A DNA stretch of 51,663 nt, taken from assembly GCA_019192455.1 (NCBI GenBank), contig JAHCML010000006.1:72940-124602 (forward strand), read 5' to 3'. The position numbers and the translations under genes were made by a program. Below the pieces are notes generated by a model, which saw only the letters and a program-made list of their open reading frames with translations, was not told the DNA's origin and searched no databases. The stretch is from Alphaproteobacteria bacterium SS10. Lineage in GTDB: Bacteria > Pseudomonadota > Alphaproteobacteria > TMED2. The number at the start of each line of letters is the position of its first letter. Positions within the stretch are counted from its first letter, which is position 1. Below, in pieces: positions 1-7,895 of this stretch.

Positions 1-404
1 CGGAACCCGGCGGTATTGATCACCCCCATCACCGCCATGACCGACCCATAATCAAGGGTTCGGTCACCCCGCACAAAGATGCGGATGTCTGGATTATTCT
101 CACTAACCGCGACCAGCAATGGCGCCACCCGCTCAAGTTCCACCACGGTTTCCTGAACATAGATATCGCCAGCCGCATCAACGGTTACGACGATCGGTTC
201 TTCAGGATCAGATAGGGTGTTGGCCTGGCTTTGCGGCAACTCTACCGGCACGCCCACGGTCAGGAGGGGGGCCGACACCATAAAGACGATCAGCAGCACC
301 AACATGACATCGACAAACGGTGTCACATTAATCTCTGACATCGCCGTGTAGCCGCGCCGCTTGCCGCGCCCACCTCTGGATGGTTGGTTCAACGAAGCAC
401 CCAT
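1..404 (-). CDS. tolR: TolR, biopolymer transport protein (C-terminus cut by window edge)
   Basis: Inner-membrane subunit of the Tol-Pal system, which uses the proton-motive force through TolQ/TolR to energise TolA and constrict the outer membrane at division. Reading from the ATG at 404 gives a short cytoplasmic N-terminus rich in Gly/Arg, then the ExbD/TolR motif with 'INVTPFVDVMLVLLIVFMV' forming the single transmembrane helix. The Asp in 'FVDVM' is the conserved proton-pathway residue of the family. The periplasmic part that follows (VPVELP, DIYVQ, DIRIFVRGD) is also typical. The gene begins 7 nt after the tolQ stop, so the two are co-transcribed. The window ends before the stop codon, so only about 134 residues are visible. 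Confidence 0.93.
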   Translation of the reverse strand, partial: MGASLNQPSRGGRGKRRGYTAMSEINVTPFVDVMLVLLIVFMVSAPLLTVGVPVELPQSQANTLSDPEEPIVVTVDAAGDIYVQETVVELERVAPLLVAVSENNPDIRIFVRGDRTLDYGSVMAVMGVINTAGF

Positions 405-411
405 CGGAGGT

Positions 412-1146
412 TCAGAGCTCCTCTTCCAGGGTTCGTGACAGGATCGCGCTAAACTCCGCCGAGAAGGCATCGAGGCGATCGGCATAACGCCCCAGATCAC
501 CGGCCAGCTTGTTAAACGCGATCACGGCCGGGATCGCGGCCAGCAGACCAAGCGCGGTCGCAAACAGCGCCTCGGCAATACCAGGGGCCACAACCGCGAG
601 ATTGGTGCTCTGCTCATTTGCGATAGCGGTAAAGGAATTCATAATCCCCCAGACAGTCCCAAACAGGCCGATAAAGGGGGCGGTAGAGCCGACACTGGCC
701 AGGACCTGAAGCCCCTTCTCAACCCGTTCCATCTCACGCCCGATGGTTACCGCCATCACGCGTTCAATGCGTTGCTGGACACTGGCAGCCAAGTGTCCAC
801 CCTTCTTGCCCTCAGGTGGTGGGGCATTTCGCCATTCGCGCATAGCGGCGGCGAATACCGCACTCATCGGTTCACGAGGCTTATCACCGATCCGCTCAAA
901 CAACCCATCGATGGAACTGCCGGACCAAAAATCCCGCTCAAACTTTGCAGCCTCTTGATGCAGCTTCCGCAGCTTCATGGCCTTGGTGAAGATGATGCCC
1001 CAGCACCAAATTGATGCCAGCACCAGAAGCAGCATCACCGACTTCACGACGATATCGGCGCGCCAGAACAAACCCATCATGGTGAGCTCTCCGCCATGGG
1101 CCATGGCAGCGGCGCTTTGGGCAACGGTAACGACCTCGTTTTCCAT
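412..1146 (-). CDS. tolQ: TolQ, proton-channel subunit of the Tol-Pal system
   Basis: MotA/TolQ/ExbB-family inner-membrane protein that forms the proton-conducting core with TolR. The 244 residues fit the family. A first membrane helix lies near residues 32-55. A long cytoplasmic segment follows, then two further helices near 150-175 and 185-212, carrying the family signature 'GSTAPFIGLFGTVWGIMNSF' and the 'ATALGLLAAIPAVIAFN' helix. It lies between a YbgC thioesterase (31 nt upstream) and tolR (7 nt downstream), the standard ybgC-tolQ-tolR order. TolA, TolB and Pal would be expected beyond the window edge. Confidence 0.95.
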   Translation of the reverse strand: MENEVVTVAQSAAAMAHGGELTMMGLFWRADIVVKSVMLLLVLASIWCWGIIFTKAMKLRKLHQEAAKFERDFWSGSSIDGLFERIGDKPREPMSAVFAAAMREWRNAPPPEGKKGGHLAASVQQRIERVMAVTIGREMERVEKGLQVLASVGSTAPFIGLFGTVWGIMNSFTAIANEQSTNLAVVAPGIAEALFATALGLLAAIPAVIAFNKLAGDLGRYADRLDAFSAEFSAILSRTLEEEL

Positions 1147-1177
1147 CTCTGTTCCGTAAGTTGGGGGCTAATCAGGG

Positions 1178-1705
1178 TTAGTGGGACGAACTAGTTTGGG
1201 CAAAACAAGCGGCAAAGGGGTCACGGATATCCGGCGGCAATCGAACGGGCCGACCAGCCGCGCCAACGCAGGCCAGTGTCACTGTCAGGCTCGCCAAATC
1301 CTCGCCATCCTTCTGGGCCGCTTTTATGGCATCGCCATGGCTGGAAGACGGCAGTTCCGGTGCATTGCTCGGAATTCGGACAATCTGTTGCCGCAGGGTC
1401 AACTTGGCCCCGCTTAGGCTTTCGACGGAGGTCTCCACCAGCAGGCAGTCATCCATCTCGGCGCTTTTCAGGAAATCAATCGCCAGATGCCGGGCGGCAA
1501 ACACCACGCCGGTATCAGCTTTGAGCTGGGTCTGGTCGATCCCCAAACAACGCAGAAACTCTGTACGCGCCCGCTCGGCAAATTTCAGGAAATTGGCATG
1601 GTAGACGATGCCGCCAAAATCCGTGTCCTCGTAGTACACGCGGAGCGGGAGGTAGTGGCAGCCATCGATAACGGCGCCGGTTGTCGGCAACAGCATGACG
1701 GTCAC
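1178..1705 (-). CDS. ybgC: YbgC-type acyl-CoA thioesterase of the tol-pal operon
   Basis: Hot-dog-fold acyl-CoA thioesterase. Residues 24-50 carry the YbgC signature '[16 protein letters not shown]' followed by '[11 protein letters not shown]'. Asp29 aligns with the catalytic Asp18 of the E. coli enzyme. At 175 residues it is longer than usual (about 135-150) because of an extra segment at about residues 112-136, between 'LRQQIVRI' and '[11 protein letters not shown]', rich in Ser, Pro, Asp and Lys; this looks like a surface loop between two beta strands. The start codon overlaps the ruvB stop by 4 nt (ATGA), which supports this start and translational coupling. In the family the substrate is acyl-CoA, possibly for phospholipid metabolism at the division site. 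Confidence 0.9.
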   Translation of the reverse strand: MTVMLLPTTGAVIDGCHYLPLRVYYEDTDFGGIVYHANFLKFAERARTEFLRCLGIDQTQLKADTGVVFAARHLAIDFLKSAEMDDCLLVETSVESLSGAKLTLRQQIVRIPSNAPELPSSSHGDAIKAAQKDGEDLASLTVTLACVGAAGRPVRLPPDIRDPFAACFAQTSSSH

Positions 1706-2778
1706 GGGGTCTTCTCATCCCCGTTGGTAAACAAATCCGCCGATGCCCGGCTCTCGATATCCGCCGGGGCCGGCAGACCCAGATAGCGGTAGCCGCTGGC
1801 ACTTAAGCAGCGACCACGTGGCGTCCGCTGAATCAGCCCCTGCTGCAGCAGGTAGGGCTCAATCACCTCTTCAATAACATCGCGCTGATCGGCAAGCGCG
1901 GCGGCCAAGGTTTCGGCGCCAACTGGCCCACCGCCATATTTCTCGGCAAGGCAACTTAGGTAACGGCGGTCCATCGCGTCGAGGCCCTGGGCATCAACCT
2001 CAAGGCGTTGCAGGGCACGGTCTGCGGCGGCACGATCCACCACCTCAACACCATCCATGACGGCAAAGTCCCGAACGCGTTTCAGTAGGCGACCGGCAAT
2101 ACGCGGCGTGCCACGGGCTCGCTTCGCAACCTCCAACGCGCCCGCATCATCCATAGCGATCCCAAGCTTGGTGGCGTTGCGAGAGACAATGGTGGCCAAC
2201 TCTTCATCGGCATAAAATTCAAGGCGCAGCAGGATGCCAAATCGGTCCCGCAGCGGGTTGGTCAACAACCCAGCACGCGTCGTTGCACCAACCAGGGTAA
2301 AGGGCGGCAGATCAATGCGAACGGATCTCGCGGCTGGTCCCTCACCGATGATCAAATCCAGCTGGAAATCCTCCATCGCTGGATAAAGCACCTCCTCAAC
2401 CGCTGGGTTCAGTCGGTGGATCTCATCAATAAAGAGAACATCCCGCGCCTCAAGATTGGTGAGAATGGCGGCAAGGTCACCGGCTTTTGAGAGCATGGGG
2501 CCAGAGGTCGCCCGGAAACCAACACCAAGCTCCCGGGACACGATCTGCGCCAGGGTGGTTTTGCCGAGACCAGGCGGCCCATGGAACAGCGCATGGTCCA
2601 ACGCCTCTCCCCGTTGAGCGGCAGCACCAACAAAGACGGACAGGTTCTCACGCAGCTTTGCCTGGCCAACGAAATCGGTCAGGCGCTCAGGGCGTAGGCC
2701 ACCGTCAACGGCGCGCCCATCCTCGATGTCGCCATCCTGGGGATCGCCTGCCACTAACCTTTCGACGTTATCGCTCAT
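1702..2778 (-). CDS. ruvB: RuvB, Holliday junction branch-migration ATPase
   Basis: Hexameric AAA+ motor that with RuvA drives branch migration of Holliday junctions. 358 residues, normal length. Walker A 'GPPGLGKT' lies at residues 67-74 and Walker B 'LFIDEIHRL' at about 115-123. The '[19 protein letters not shown]' sensor region and the C-terminal winged-helix segment ([11 protein letters not shown]) are all present. Gene order ruvC-ruvA-ruvB is intact, with 10 nt between ruvA and ruvB and a 4-nt overlap with the thioesterase gene downstream. Nothing unusual. Confidence 0.97.
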   Translation of the reverse strand: MSDNVERLVAGDPQDGDIEDGRAVDGGLRPERLTDFVGQAKLRENLSVFVGAAAQRGEALDHALFHGPPGLGKTTLAQIVSRELGVGFRATSGPMLSKAGDLAAILTNLEARDVLFIDEIHRLNPAVEEVLYPAMEDFQLDLIIGEGPAARSVRIDLPPFTLVGATTRAGLLTNPLRDRFGILLRLEFYADEELATIVSRNATKLGIAMDDAGALEVAKRARGTPRIAGRLLKRVRDFAVMDGVEVVDRAAADRALQRLEVDAQGLDAMDRRYLSCLAEKYGGGPVGAETLAAALADQRDVIEEVIEPYLLQQGLIQRTPRGRCLSASGYRYLGLPAPADIESRASADLFTNGDEKTP

Positions 2779-2788
2779 GCGCCCTTAC

Positions 2789-3439
2789 TCATGCTGGTGC
2801 GAGCTCCTTAAGGCTGGCCCGGATGAGGTCATCGATTTTTGCCCCCTCGCCCAGGCTCTGCTGGGCCTTCAAGGCTGCGCGGTGGGCATCCGACCGGTCA
2901 TAACCAAGGTTGGCAAGGGCTGAGACGGCATCATTCACCGCATTTGGGGCAGCATCCGCCACCGGTGCGGCTGCCGCTGGCATCGGTGTGACCACGGCAC
3001 TGCTACCCTTGGTGGGCGTTAAGGCGCTGCCGACCAGCTGCGGGATCTTATCCTTAAGCTCCGAGACAATGCGCTGGGCCAGCTTGGGGCCGACACCGTC
3101 GGCACGGGTAACCGCGCGCTTATCCTCGGAAGCAATCGCTGTGGCCAGATCATTGGTTGAGAGCGCGGATAGGATATTGAGCGCAACCCGACCGCCAACC
3201 CCCTGAACCTTGGTCAGAATTTCAAAGGCTTGCTGCTCTTCCGCCGTCGCAAAACCAAACAGGGTGACCGCATCCTCACGCATTTGCAGGTGGGTCGTCA
3301 GCTTCGCCGGTTGGCCCACGCCACCCAGCTGGCCAAGAGTTCTGGATGAGGCCTGAACCGTAAAGCCGACGCCGCCCACATCGATCACGGCGGTATCTGA
3401 GAAGATGGCGGCAATGGTGCCATTCAACGAGGCGATCAT
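2789..3439 (-). CDS. ruvA: RuvA, Holliday junction DNA-binding subunit
   Basis: Tetrameric Holliday-junction-binding protein that loads RuvB. 216 residues. The N-terminal OB fold begins 'MIASLNGTIAAI'. Helix-hairpin-helix DNA-binding repeats are visible as 'TKVQGVGGRVALNIL' and 'RADGVGPKLAQRIVSEL'. An Ala/Pro/Val-rich flexible linker (about residues 145-165) precedes domain III, 'AVSALANLGYDRSDAHRA', which contacts RuvB. It starts 3 nt after the ruvC stop. Confidence 0.96.
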   Translation of the reverse strand: MIASLNGTIAAIFSDTAVIDVGGVGFTVQASSRTLGQLGGVGQPAKLTTHLQMREDAVTLFGFATAEEQQAFEILTKVQGVGGRVALNILSALSTNDLATAIASEDKRAVTRADGVGPKLAQRIVSELKDKIPQLVGSALTPTKGSSAVVTPMPAAAAPVADAAPNAVNDAVSALANLGYDRSDAHRAALKAQQSLGEGAKIDDLIRASLKELAPA

Positions 3440-3442
3440 AGC

Positions 3443-3997
3443 TTAGACAGCTCCCGCAATTGCTTGGGCAGCGCGTGCGGTCGCGCCCCGATGATGGGCA
3501 TGGCAAATGGCGACAGCCAGGGCGTCAGCCACATCCGATGCCGTGCTGGCGGGACCAAAATCAACGCCAGGAAGCAGGGTCTTAACCATGTGTTGGATCT
3601 GGGTTTTATCAGCATGGCCAGCACCAACCACGGACTTCTTAACCAGGTTTGGCGCGTATTCCGCAACGGAGAGCCCGGCATTGGCGGGCGCCAAGAGTAC
3701 AACACCGCGCGCCTGCCCTAGTTTCAGGGTCGCCGCCGGGTTCTTGTTCACGAAGGTTTCCTCAACCGCAGCTTCATCCACCGTGTAATCGTTGATGAGC
3801 TTAAGCAAAGCATCGAACAGGGCACTGAGCCTGGAGGCCAGCGACCCATCAGTTGGCGGCGTGATTGCCCCCGCAGCAATGTAAGAAAGCCGATTACCCT
3901 CTGCCGACACTATGCCCCAACCAGTCCGGCGAAGACCCGGATCCAGGCCGAGAATACGAACCGGCCCAGTTGCAGAAGCGGTGGCGGAGTTGGTCAA
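3443..3997 (-). CDS. ruvC: RuvC, Holliday junction resolvase
   Basis: Dimeric endonuclease that resolves Holliday junctions. 184 residues. The acidic catalytic residues of the RNase H-like fold are recognisable: Asp19 in '[14 protein letters not shown]', the Glu pair in '[12 protein letters not shown]', and the C-terminal '[16 protein letters not shown]' with its two Asp. The start overlaps the stop of the upstream yebC-family gene by 4 nt (ATGA), so yebC and ruvCAB are probably one transcript. Confidence 0.96.
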   Translation of the reverse strand: MTNSATASATGPVRILGLDPGLRRTGWGIVSAEGNRLSYIAAGAITPPTDGSLASRLSALFDALLKLINDYTVDEAAVEETFVNKNPAATLKLGQARGVVLLAPANAGLSVAEYAPNLVKKSVVGAGHADKTQIQHMVKTLLPGVDFGPASTASDVADALAVAICHAHHRGATARAAQAIAGAV

Positions 3998-4743
3998 GAG
4001 GCGAGCCGTTCCATCACCTCATCGGCGATGTCGAAGTTTGCGGAGACGTTTTGGACATCGTCATTGTCGTCCAACACGTCCAGCAGCTTCAACAAAGTCG
4101 CGGCCTGATCCTCATTCACAGGGATGGTATTTTGCGGAACCCAAGCAAGACCAGCCTGTTGCGGCTCACCCAGACTTTCCACAAGCGCCTCACGAACAGC
4201 GGCGAAGTCCTCAACCGGGGTTGTAATCTCGTGGGTTTCGTCGGTCGATTCGACGTTATCGGCCCCGGCTTCAACCGCCGCCTCAAACACCTGATCGGCA
4301 TCACCGACACTGGCCGGATACATAATCTGGCCGACCCGATCGAACATGAAGCTGACCGAGTTGGTCTCACCCAGCGTGCCACCATGTTTGGTGAAGGCAG
4401 AGCGGATTTCCGCTGCTGTCCGGTTCCGATTATCGGTTAGCGCCTCAATGATGACCGCAACGCCGCCCGGGCCATAGCCCTCATAGCGCATCTCGTCATA
4501 GCTCTCGCCATCACCATCGCCGCTGCCGCTCTTGATGGCGCGGTCGATCCGCTCATTCGGCATATTGGCCTGTTTCGCGGCTGCAATCGCGGTGCGCAGC
4601 CTTGGGTTCATGTCGGGATCGGGCATCCCACTTTTCGCCGCGACAGTGATCTCACGGGCGATTTTGGTGAACAGGCGCGCACGCTTTGCGTCTTGGGCAC
4701 CTTTGCGGTGCATGATGTTTTTAAATTTGGAATGGCCGGCCAT
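3994..4743 (-). CDS. yebC: YebC/PmpR family protein (TACO1-like)
   Basis: 249 residues beginning '[20 protein letters not shown]', the invariant start of the YebC/PmpR/TACO1 family. Members have been described as DNA-binding regulators and, for some bacterial and mitochondrial homologues, as factors that help translation of difficult sequences. The sequence alone does not say which applies here. The middle '[20 protein letters not shown]' and '[18 protein letters not shown]' segments are typical. It is the first gene of the leftward yebC-ruvCAB-ybgC-tolQR run, as in many proteobacteria. Confidence 0.95.
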   Translation of the reverse strand: MAGHSKFKNIMHRKGAQDAKRARLFTKIAREITVAAKSGMPDPDMNPRLRTAIAAAKQANMPNERIDRAIKSGSGDGDGESYDEMRYEGYGPGGVAVIIEALTDNRNRTAAEIRSAFTKHGGTLGETNSVSFMFDRVGQIMYPASVGDADQVFEAAVEAGADNVESTDETHEITTPVEDFAAVREALVESLGEPQQAGLAWVPQNTIPVNEDQAATLLKLLDVLDDNDDVQNVSANFDIADEVMERLAS

Positions 4744-4868
4744 GGCGTGTGTTCGTCTCGTCAGCTAGCGGGAACGGAATTTCAAATCAGTGAGCCATGG
4801 GTGTAGCGCAGCCTTAAACAGATTGGTAGTGATGGTGCGCTGCAAACTCTTGGCTACCCTCAGTACCT

Positions 4869-5378
4869 ATGCGCCTAAAGTTCGAAGATATGACCGTGCT
4901 TGTCGCCGATGACAGCCCGACCATGCGCGCATTGCTGAAATCCGCCTTGGAGAGCTTCCGGGTGAAACAGGTGCTGGTTGCACATGATGGCGATCAGGCG
5001 TTCCAACTGTTTAAAGAGAGCTGGGCCGATCTGGCGATTGTCGATTGGAACATGGGGCCGACCAACGGCATTGAGTTCGTCCGCCTACTGCGCAACAGCC
5101 CAGAGAGCCCTAACCCCTACATTCCAGTGATGTTGGTGACCGGCCATGCGGATGCCGAGCGGATTAGTGAGGCCCGCGATGCCGGTATGACGGAAATCCT
5201 GTCAAAACCCATCGCGCCTAAGACACTAATGCAGCGGATTGAGCTGGTGTTTAGCAACCCGCGCACCTTCATCCGGTCCAGTGATTATTTTGGCCCGGAT
5301 CGACGTCGGCGCAGCGGTGGGTTCAAAGGCGTAGATCGGCGGACCAAGCCTGGCGATATCGACGACGAAACCCGTTAA
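4869..5378 (+). CDS. Single-domain response regulator with Arg-rich tail
   Basis: 169 residues. Residues 8-125 form a CheY-like receiver: the acidic pocket Asp14/Asp15 ('VADDSPTMRALL'), phospho-acceptor Asp59 ('AIVDWNMGPTNG'), Thr91 ('VTGHAD') and Lys113 ('SKPI') are all present, so it should be phosphorylatable. There is no output domain. The last 40 residues are a basic tail, 'SSDYFGPDRRRRSGGFKGVDRR', a type of extension I recall from alphaproteobacterial receiver proteins. No histidine kinase is nearby, so its partner is unknown. It is divergent from yebC. Its 3' end overlaps that of the convergent ymdB-type gene by 4 nt. No convincing Shine-Dalgarno precedes the ATG at 4869; an internal ATG at residue 8 would shorten the first strand, so the longer form is preferred. 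Confidence 0.88.
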   Translation: MRLKFEDMTVLVADDSPTMRALLKSALESFRVKQVLVAHDGDQAFQLFKESWADLAIVDWNMGPTNGIEFVRLLRNSPESPNPYIPVMLVTGHADAERISEARDAGMTEILSKPIAPKTLMQRIELVFSNPRTFIRSSDYFGPDRRRRSGGFKGVDRRTKPGDIDDETR

Positions 5379-6220
5379 GCAGGGGCCGCTGCGGTTGCCC
5401 GCCAGCTGTCATCAGGGATAGCTGGTTGAAGCTGCCCACCCATCCGGATCGGGGTTACCCGCTTGGCCAGACCGGTTGCGTCATCTGTCTCTAGCAGCAA
5501 ACCACAAATCGTTGCCTCACCAGTCGCAGGCTCGGCCCGCTCGGTCGGTAGGCGCTGGGTAAAGCGGGCTGTTGAGCTGCTTTTGCGCATGCCGATCACA
5601 CTGTCATAATCCCCGCACATGCCAGCATCGGTCTGATAAGCCGTCCCACCAGGGAGTATAAACAAATCGCTCGTCGGCACATGGGTATGGGTGCCCACGA
5701 CAAGGCTGACCCGACCATCGAGATGATGCCCCATGCCCATTTTCTCGGACGTTGCCTCACCATGAAAATCAAGCAGCACGGCGTCGATATTGCGGCCTAG
5801 TTCGTAGCGCTCCAAAAGGCGGTCCAGGGCGGCAAAGGGGCTATCATTTAGCTCCATAAACAGCCGCGCGATGGCATTGATCACCATCACCTGGCGGCCA
5901 TCACTAAGCTTAAAGATACTGAAGCCACGACCCGGCGTTCCAGCTGGGAAATTCAGCGGCCGCAAAAGCCGCTCATCCCCATCGATATGATTAATGATCT
6001 GCCGTTGGTCCCAAACGTGGTTGCCGGTGGTGATGCAGTCCACCTCAGCATTGTACAGGCTTGAGCAGATGTCTGGCGTAATGCCGAAGCCGTGGGCCGC
6101 GTTCTCACCATTCACCACGACGAAGTCGAGGCCGTATCGGGCGCGCAGGTCAGGCACGGCGTTCAGCACCGCATCGCGGCCGCTCCGCCCCACCACATCA
6201 CCCAGAAACATAATTTTCAT
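5375..6220 (-). CDS. YmdB family metallophosphoesterase
   Basis: 281 residues starting 'MKIMFLGDVVGRSGRDAV', matching the YmdB (TIGR00282) family of calcineurin-like metallophosphoesterases. Metal ligands are visible: Asp8 in 'FLGDVVG', Asn/Glu in 'VVVNGENAAHGFGI', 'TTGNHVWDQR', 'DFHGEATSEK' and 'GTHTHVPTSD'. In Bacillus, YmdB hydrolyses cyclic nucleotide 2',3'- or 3',5'-phosphates; here that activity is inferred from family membership only. It begins 12 nt after the 5-formyltetrahydrofolate cyclo-ligase gene and belongs to the same leftward transcript. Confidence 0.92.
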   Translation of the reverse strand: MKIMFLGDVVGRSGRDAVLNAVPDLRARYGLDFVVVNGENAAHGFGITPDICSSLYNAEVDCITTGNHVWDQRQIINHIDGDERLLRPLNFPAGTPGRGFSIFKLSDGRQVMVINAIARLFMELNDSPFAALDRLLERYELGRNIDAVLLDFHGEATSEKMGMGHHLDGRVSLVVGTHTHVPTSDLFILPGGTAYQTDAGMCGDYDSVIGMRKSSSTARFTQRLPTERAEPATGEATICGLLLETDDATGLAKRVTPIRMGGQLQPAIPDDSWRATAAAPA

Positions 6221-6232
6221 GGCTTGCCCGCC

Positions 6233-6844
6233 TTAACCGTCAGCTTTCGAAGCGAAGGACATAGCCCCCTGATCCGTAACAATCCAGTCAAGCGGCACAT
6301 CATGCGGCTCGCGCGGCAAATCTTCGCCTTGCTGCGCATGGTGGGCGAGGCCGATCAGCGTAACCGGCCCCAGCTTACGAAGCTCGGGCACGGTTCGATC
6401 ATAAAAGCCGCCCCCCATACCAAGTCGGAAGCCATGTTGGTCAAATGCCAGCATGGGGATTAGTAAGGTATCGGGCAGCAACTCCGGTGCGTCCGGCTCA
6501 GGCTCGTAAACCGGGAGGTCGCCCTTGATCATCTCGGTGTCCGGTGTCCAACGCCTGAAGATCATGGGGCGCTCGCGCGCGACTACTACAGGCAGGGTGA
6601 TCTGATGACCGGCGGCGATAAGGCCAGCCATAATAGGCCGGGAGTCTATCTCGCCCCGGATAGGCCAATAGCCAGACACGACCCGTGGCCCATCCCAGCC
6701 AGCAACGAGCTCTAATAGATTGGTGGTCAACGGCTGGACCACCGCTTCCATATCCAAGTCAGCACGAACCGCGCGCCACGTTTTACGGAGCGCGATCTTC
6801 TCGGCGATAGGATCTGAATTGGGAGGAGGTGCGGAGGGTGCCAC
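6233..6844 (-). CDS. fau: 5-formyltetrahydrofolate cyclo-ligase
   Basis: Converts 5-formyl-THF plus ATP to 5,10-methenyl-THF, returning this storage folate to one-carbon metabolism. 203 residues. The N-terminal 'KIALRKTWRAVRADL' supplies the usual basic ATP-binding segment. The C-terminal 'LLIPMLAFDQHGFRLGMGGGFYDRT' is the conserved glycine-rich nucleotide/folate site of the family. It starts 24 nt downstream of the 6S RNA, the same arrangement as ssrS-ygfA(fau) in E. coli, so it is probably made from 6S read-through transcripts. Confidence 0.93.
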   Translation of the reverse strand: MAPSAPPPNSDPIAEKIALRKTWRAVRADLDMEAVVQPLTTNLLELVAGWDGPRVVSGYWPIRGEIDSRPIMAGLIAAGHQITLPVVVARERPMIFRRWTPDTEMIKGDLPVYEPEPDAPELLPDTLLIPMLAFDQHGFRLGMGGGFYDRTVPELRKLGPVTLIGLAHHAQQGEDLPREPHDVPLDWIVTDQGAMSFASKADG

Positions 6845-6868
6845 GTGAACCGTCGACTTGATCTTTAT

Positions 6869-7037
6869 CCTCTAGCGGCCAAACCAACTAGGTGGGTACC
6901 GCGGCCCAAGCAAACGATTTGTCTGCTGGACTTTTAGCTGGGCCAGAGCCCGGCCAGTGGCGGTTCCCGCGATAAAAGATATCGCCCCTGGGATATAGCA
7001 GTCTAACGCGAGCCGCAGCGCGACCCTCCGCTAGAGG
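6869..7037 (-). ncRNA. ssrS: 6S RNA (ssrS), regulator of RNA polymerase
   Basis: The 197-nt space between zapA and the 5-FCL gene contains a long rod-like fold on the minus strand. The 5' arm CCTCTAGCGG (plus 7028-7037) is perfectly complementary to the 3' arm CCGCTAGAGG (plus 6869-6878), giving a 10-bp closing stem for a molecule of about 169 nt. Further inner complementarity (for example GCGATA with TATCGC around 6969-6984) fits the long hairpin with central bubble of 6S RNA. The position zapA-6S-fau is the conserved location in proteobacteria. In the family, the RNA mimics an open promoter and binds sigma-70 RNA polymerase in stationary phase. Ends are estimated from the stem; mature ends could differ by a few nt. 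Confidence 0.85.
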
Positions 7038-7042
7038 TATAT

Positions 7043-7375
7043 TTAGTCTGCTTGTAGGCTATCAGCAATCGCCGCGACACGGCGGGTCAGATATTCCACA
7101 GCTTCAATCGCCTGCCCGGCCTGATTATCAGCCTCGGCTTTGTCCGCTTTAGAGGGACCATCACCACCGGTTCGGCGCTCTTCAAACAACTCATCAGCAA
7201 CCATCAAGGTGGTTAGGGCCATGATGATGCTGTCGCTGCTGCCCGGCGCCGCATTGGCGATCTGCTGGGCCCGACTATCGACAAAGGTGGCCAGCTCTTG
7301 GACCCGCCCCTCTTGCCCGTCATCACAAACGATTGGGTACTTGCGGTGATTGATTGAGACCTCAACCCTAGCCAT
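7043..7375 (-). CDS. zapA: Cell division protein ZapA
   Basis: FtsZ-ring-associated protein that cross-links FtsZ filaments. 110 residues. The N-terminal globular part 'VEVSINHRKYPIVCDDGQE' and 'VQELATFVDSRAQQIAN' is the ZapA signature, followed by a helical coiled-coil C-terminus (about 55-108) used for dimer and tetramer formation. The start overlaps the end of the upstream small coiled-coil gene by 8 nt, and the 6S RNA begins a few nt after the stop. Confidence 0.94.
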   Translation of the reverse strand: MARVEVSINHRKYPIVCDDGQEGRVQELATFVDSRAQQIANAAPGSSDSIIMALTTLMVADELFEERRTGGDGPSKADKAEADNQAGQAIEAVEYLTRRVAAIADSLQAD

Positions 7376-7583
7376 TGGCCGCCTCCTTCAACAGATCCTC
7401 GACCTTCGCAATTCCAGCATCGACGCGGAGTTTGAGGGCGCTCAAATCATCCTTCAACGCGGGATCGGCTGCGGGCTCTTGCTCACGCGCAAGCTCACGG
7501 GCGGCTTGCTGCTTGGCATTGGCTTGCAGGCGGTCCAGCTCTCGATCGAGCGCTTGCAACGCGGTTCTGAGGTCTTGGCTCAT
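7368..7583 (-). CDS. Small coiled-coil protein upstream of zapA (DUF4164-like)
   Basis: 71 residues from the ATG at 7583 (MSQDLRTALQALDREL), almost entirely heptad-patterned helix (about residues 4-66), with no membrane segment. A frame open further upstream would add 17 residues rich in Pro/Ser. The inner ATG is preferred because the helix starts there and AAGGGT lies just upstream. Small coiled-coil genes of the DUF4164 kind commonly sit directly before zapA in alphaproteobacteria; the 8-nt overlap with zapA suggests a shared role in division. Function not established. Confidence 0.8.
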   Translation of the reverse strand: MSQDLRTALQALDRELDRLQANAKQQAARELAREQEPAADPALKDDLSALKLRVDAGIAKVEDLLKEAANG

Positions 7584-7895
7584 GAAAATGACCCTTGGGC
7601 GGATAAACTTTTCAGGCGGCGAGGAGACGCACACCGATTGATCCCTGTTTTAATCATTCCGCCGACGATTTGAAGGGCTCTCCACAGGGTTTTGCGATTC
7701 CCCTGTTGATTCATTGAAGAATTACTTGGCTATGACGCTGAAACGGGGCGGAAATGCGGTCGGCGGTGGTTGACCAAAGGCCCACCAATCTGCATGTTCC
7801 GACCAACTTTTTGATACCGAGTCCGATAACCGGTATTGAAAAGCCTTATTGCCCGATCTGCCCATCCATCTCAGACCAGCAAAGAGCAGCACCAC
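7584..7895. other. Divergent intergenic region between the zapA unit and tkt
   Basis: About 310 nt without a credible gene; it must carry promoters for both directions. Two small inverted repeats are visible: ACAGGG/CCCTGT (7684-7689 and 7701-7706) and ATACCG/CGGTAT (7814-7819 and 7831-7836, 11-nt spacer). I could not pick a sigma-70 -35/-10 pair with confidence. A frame opening at 7836 reaches into transketolase, but the true transketolase start is placed at 7896. Confidence 0.6.
7814..7836. promoter_or_regulatory. Inverted repeat upstream of transketolase, possible operator
   Basis: ATACCG and CGGTAT arms of 6 bp are separated by 11 nt, centred about 70 nt before the transketolase ATG. The symmetry and spacing would suit a dimeric transcription factor (the LysR-type T-N11-A pattern is one option), but there is no regulator gene next to it. 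This is a pattern observation only. Confidence 0.25.

Noticed and set aside
3865-4440. 191-codon open frame on the plus strand opposite ruvC and yebC
   Set aside because: It crosses two well-identified genes in antisense, and its translation has no recognisable domain.
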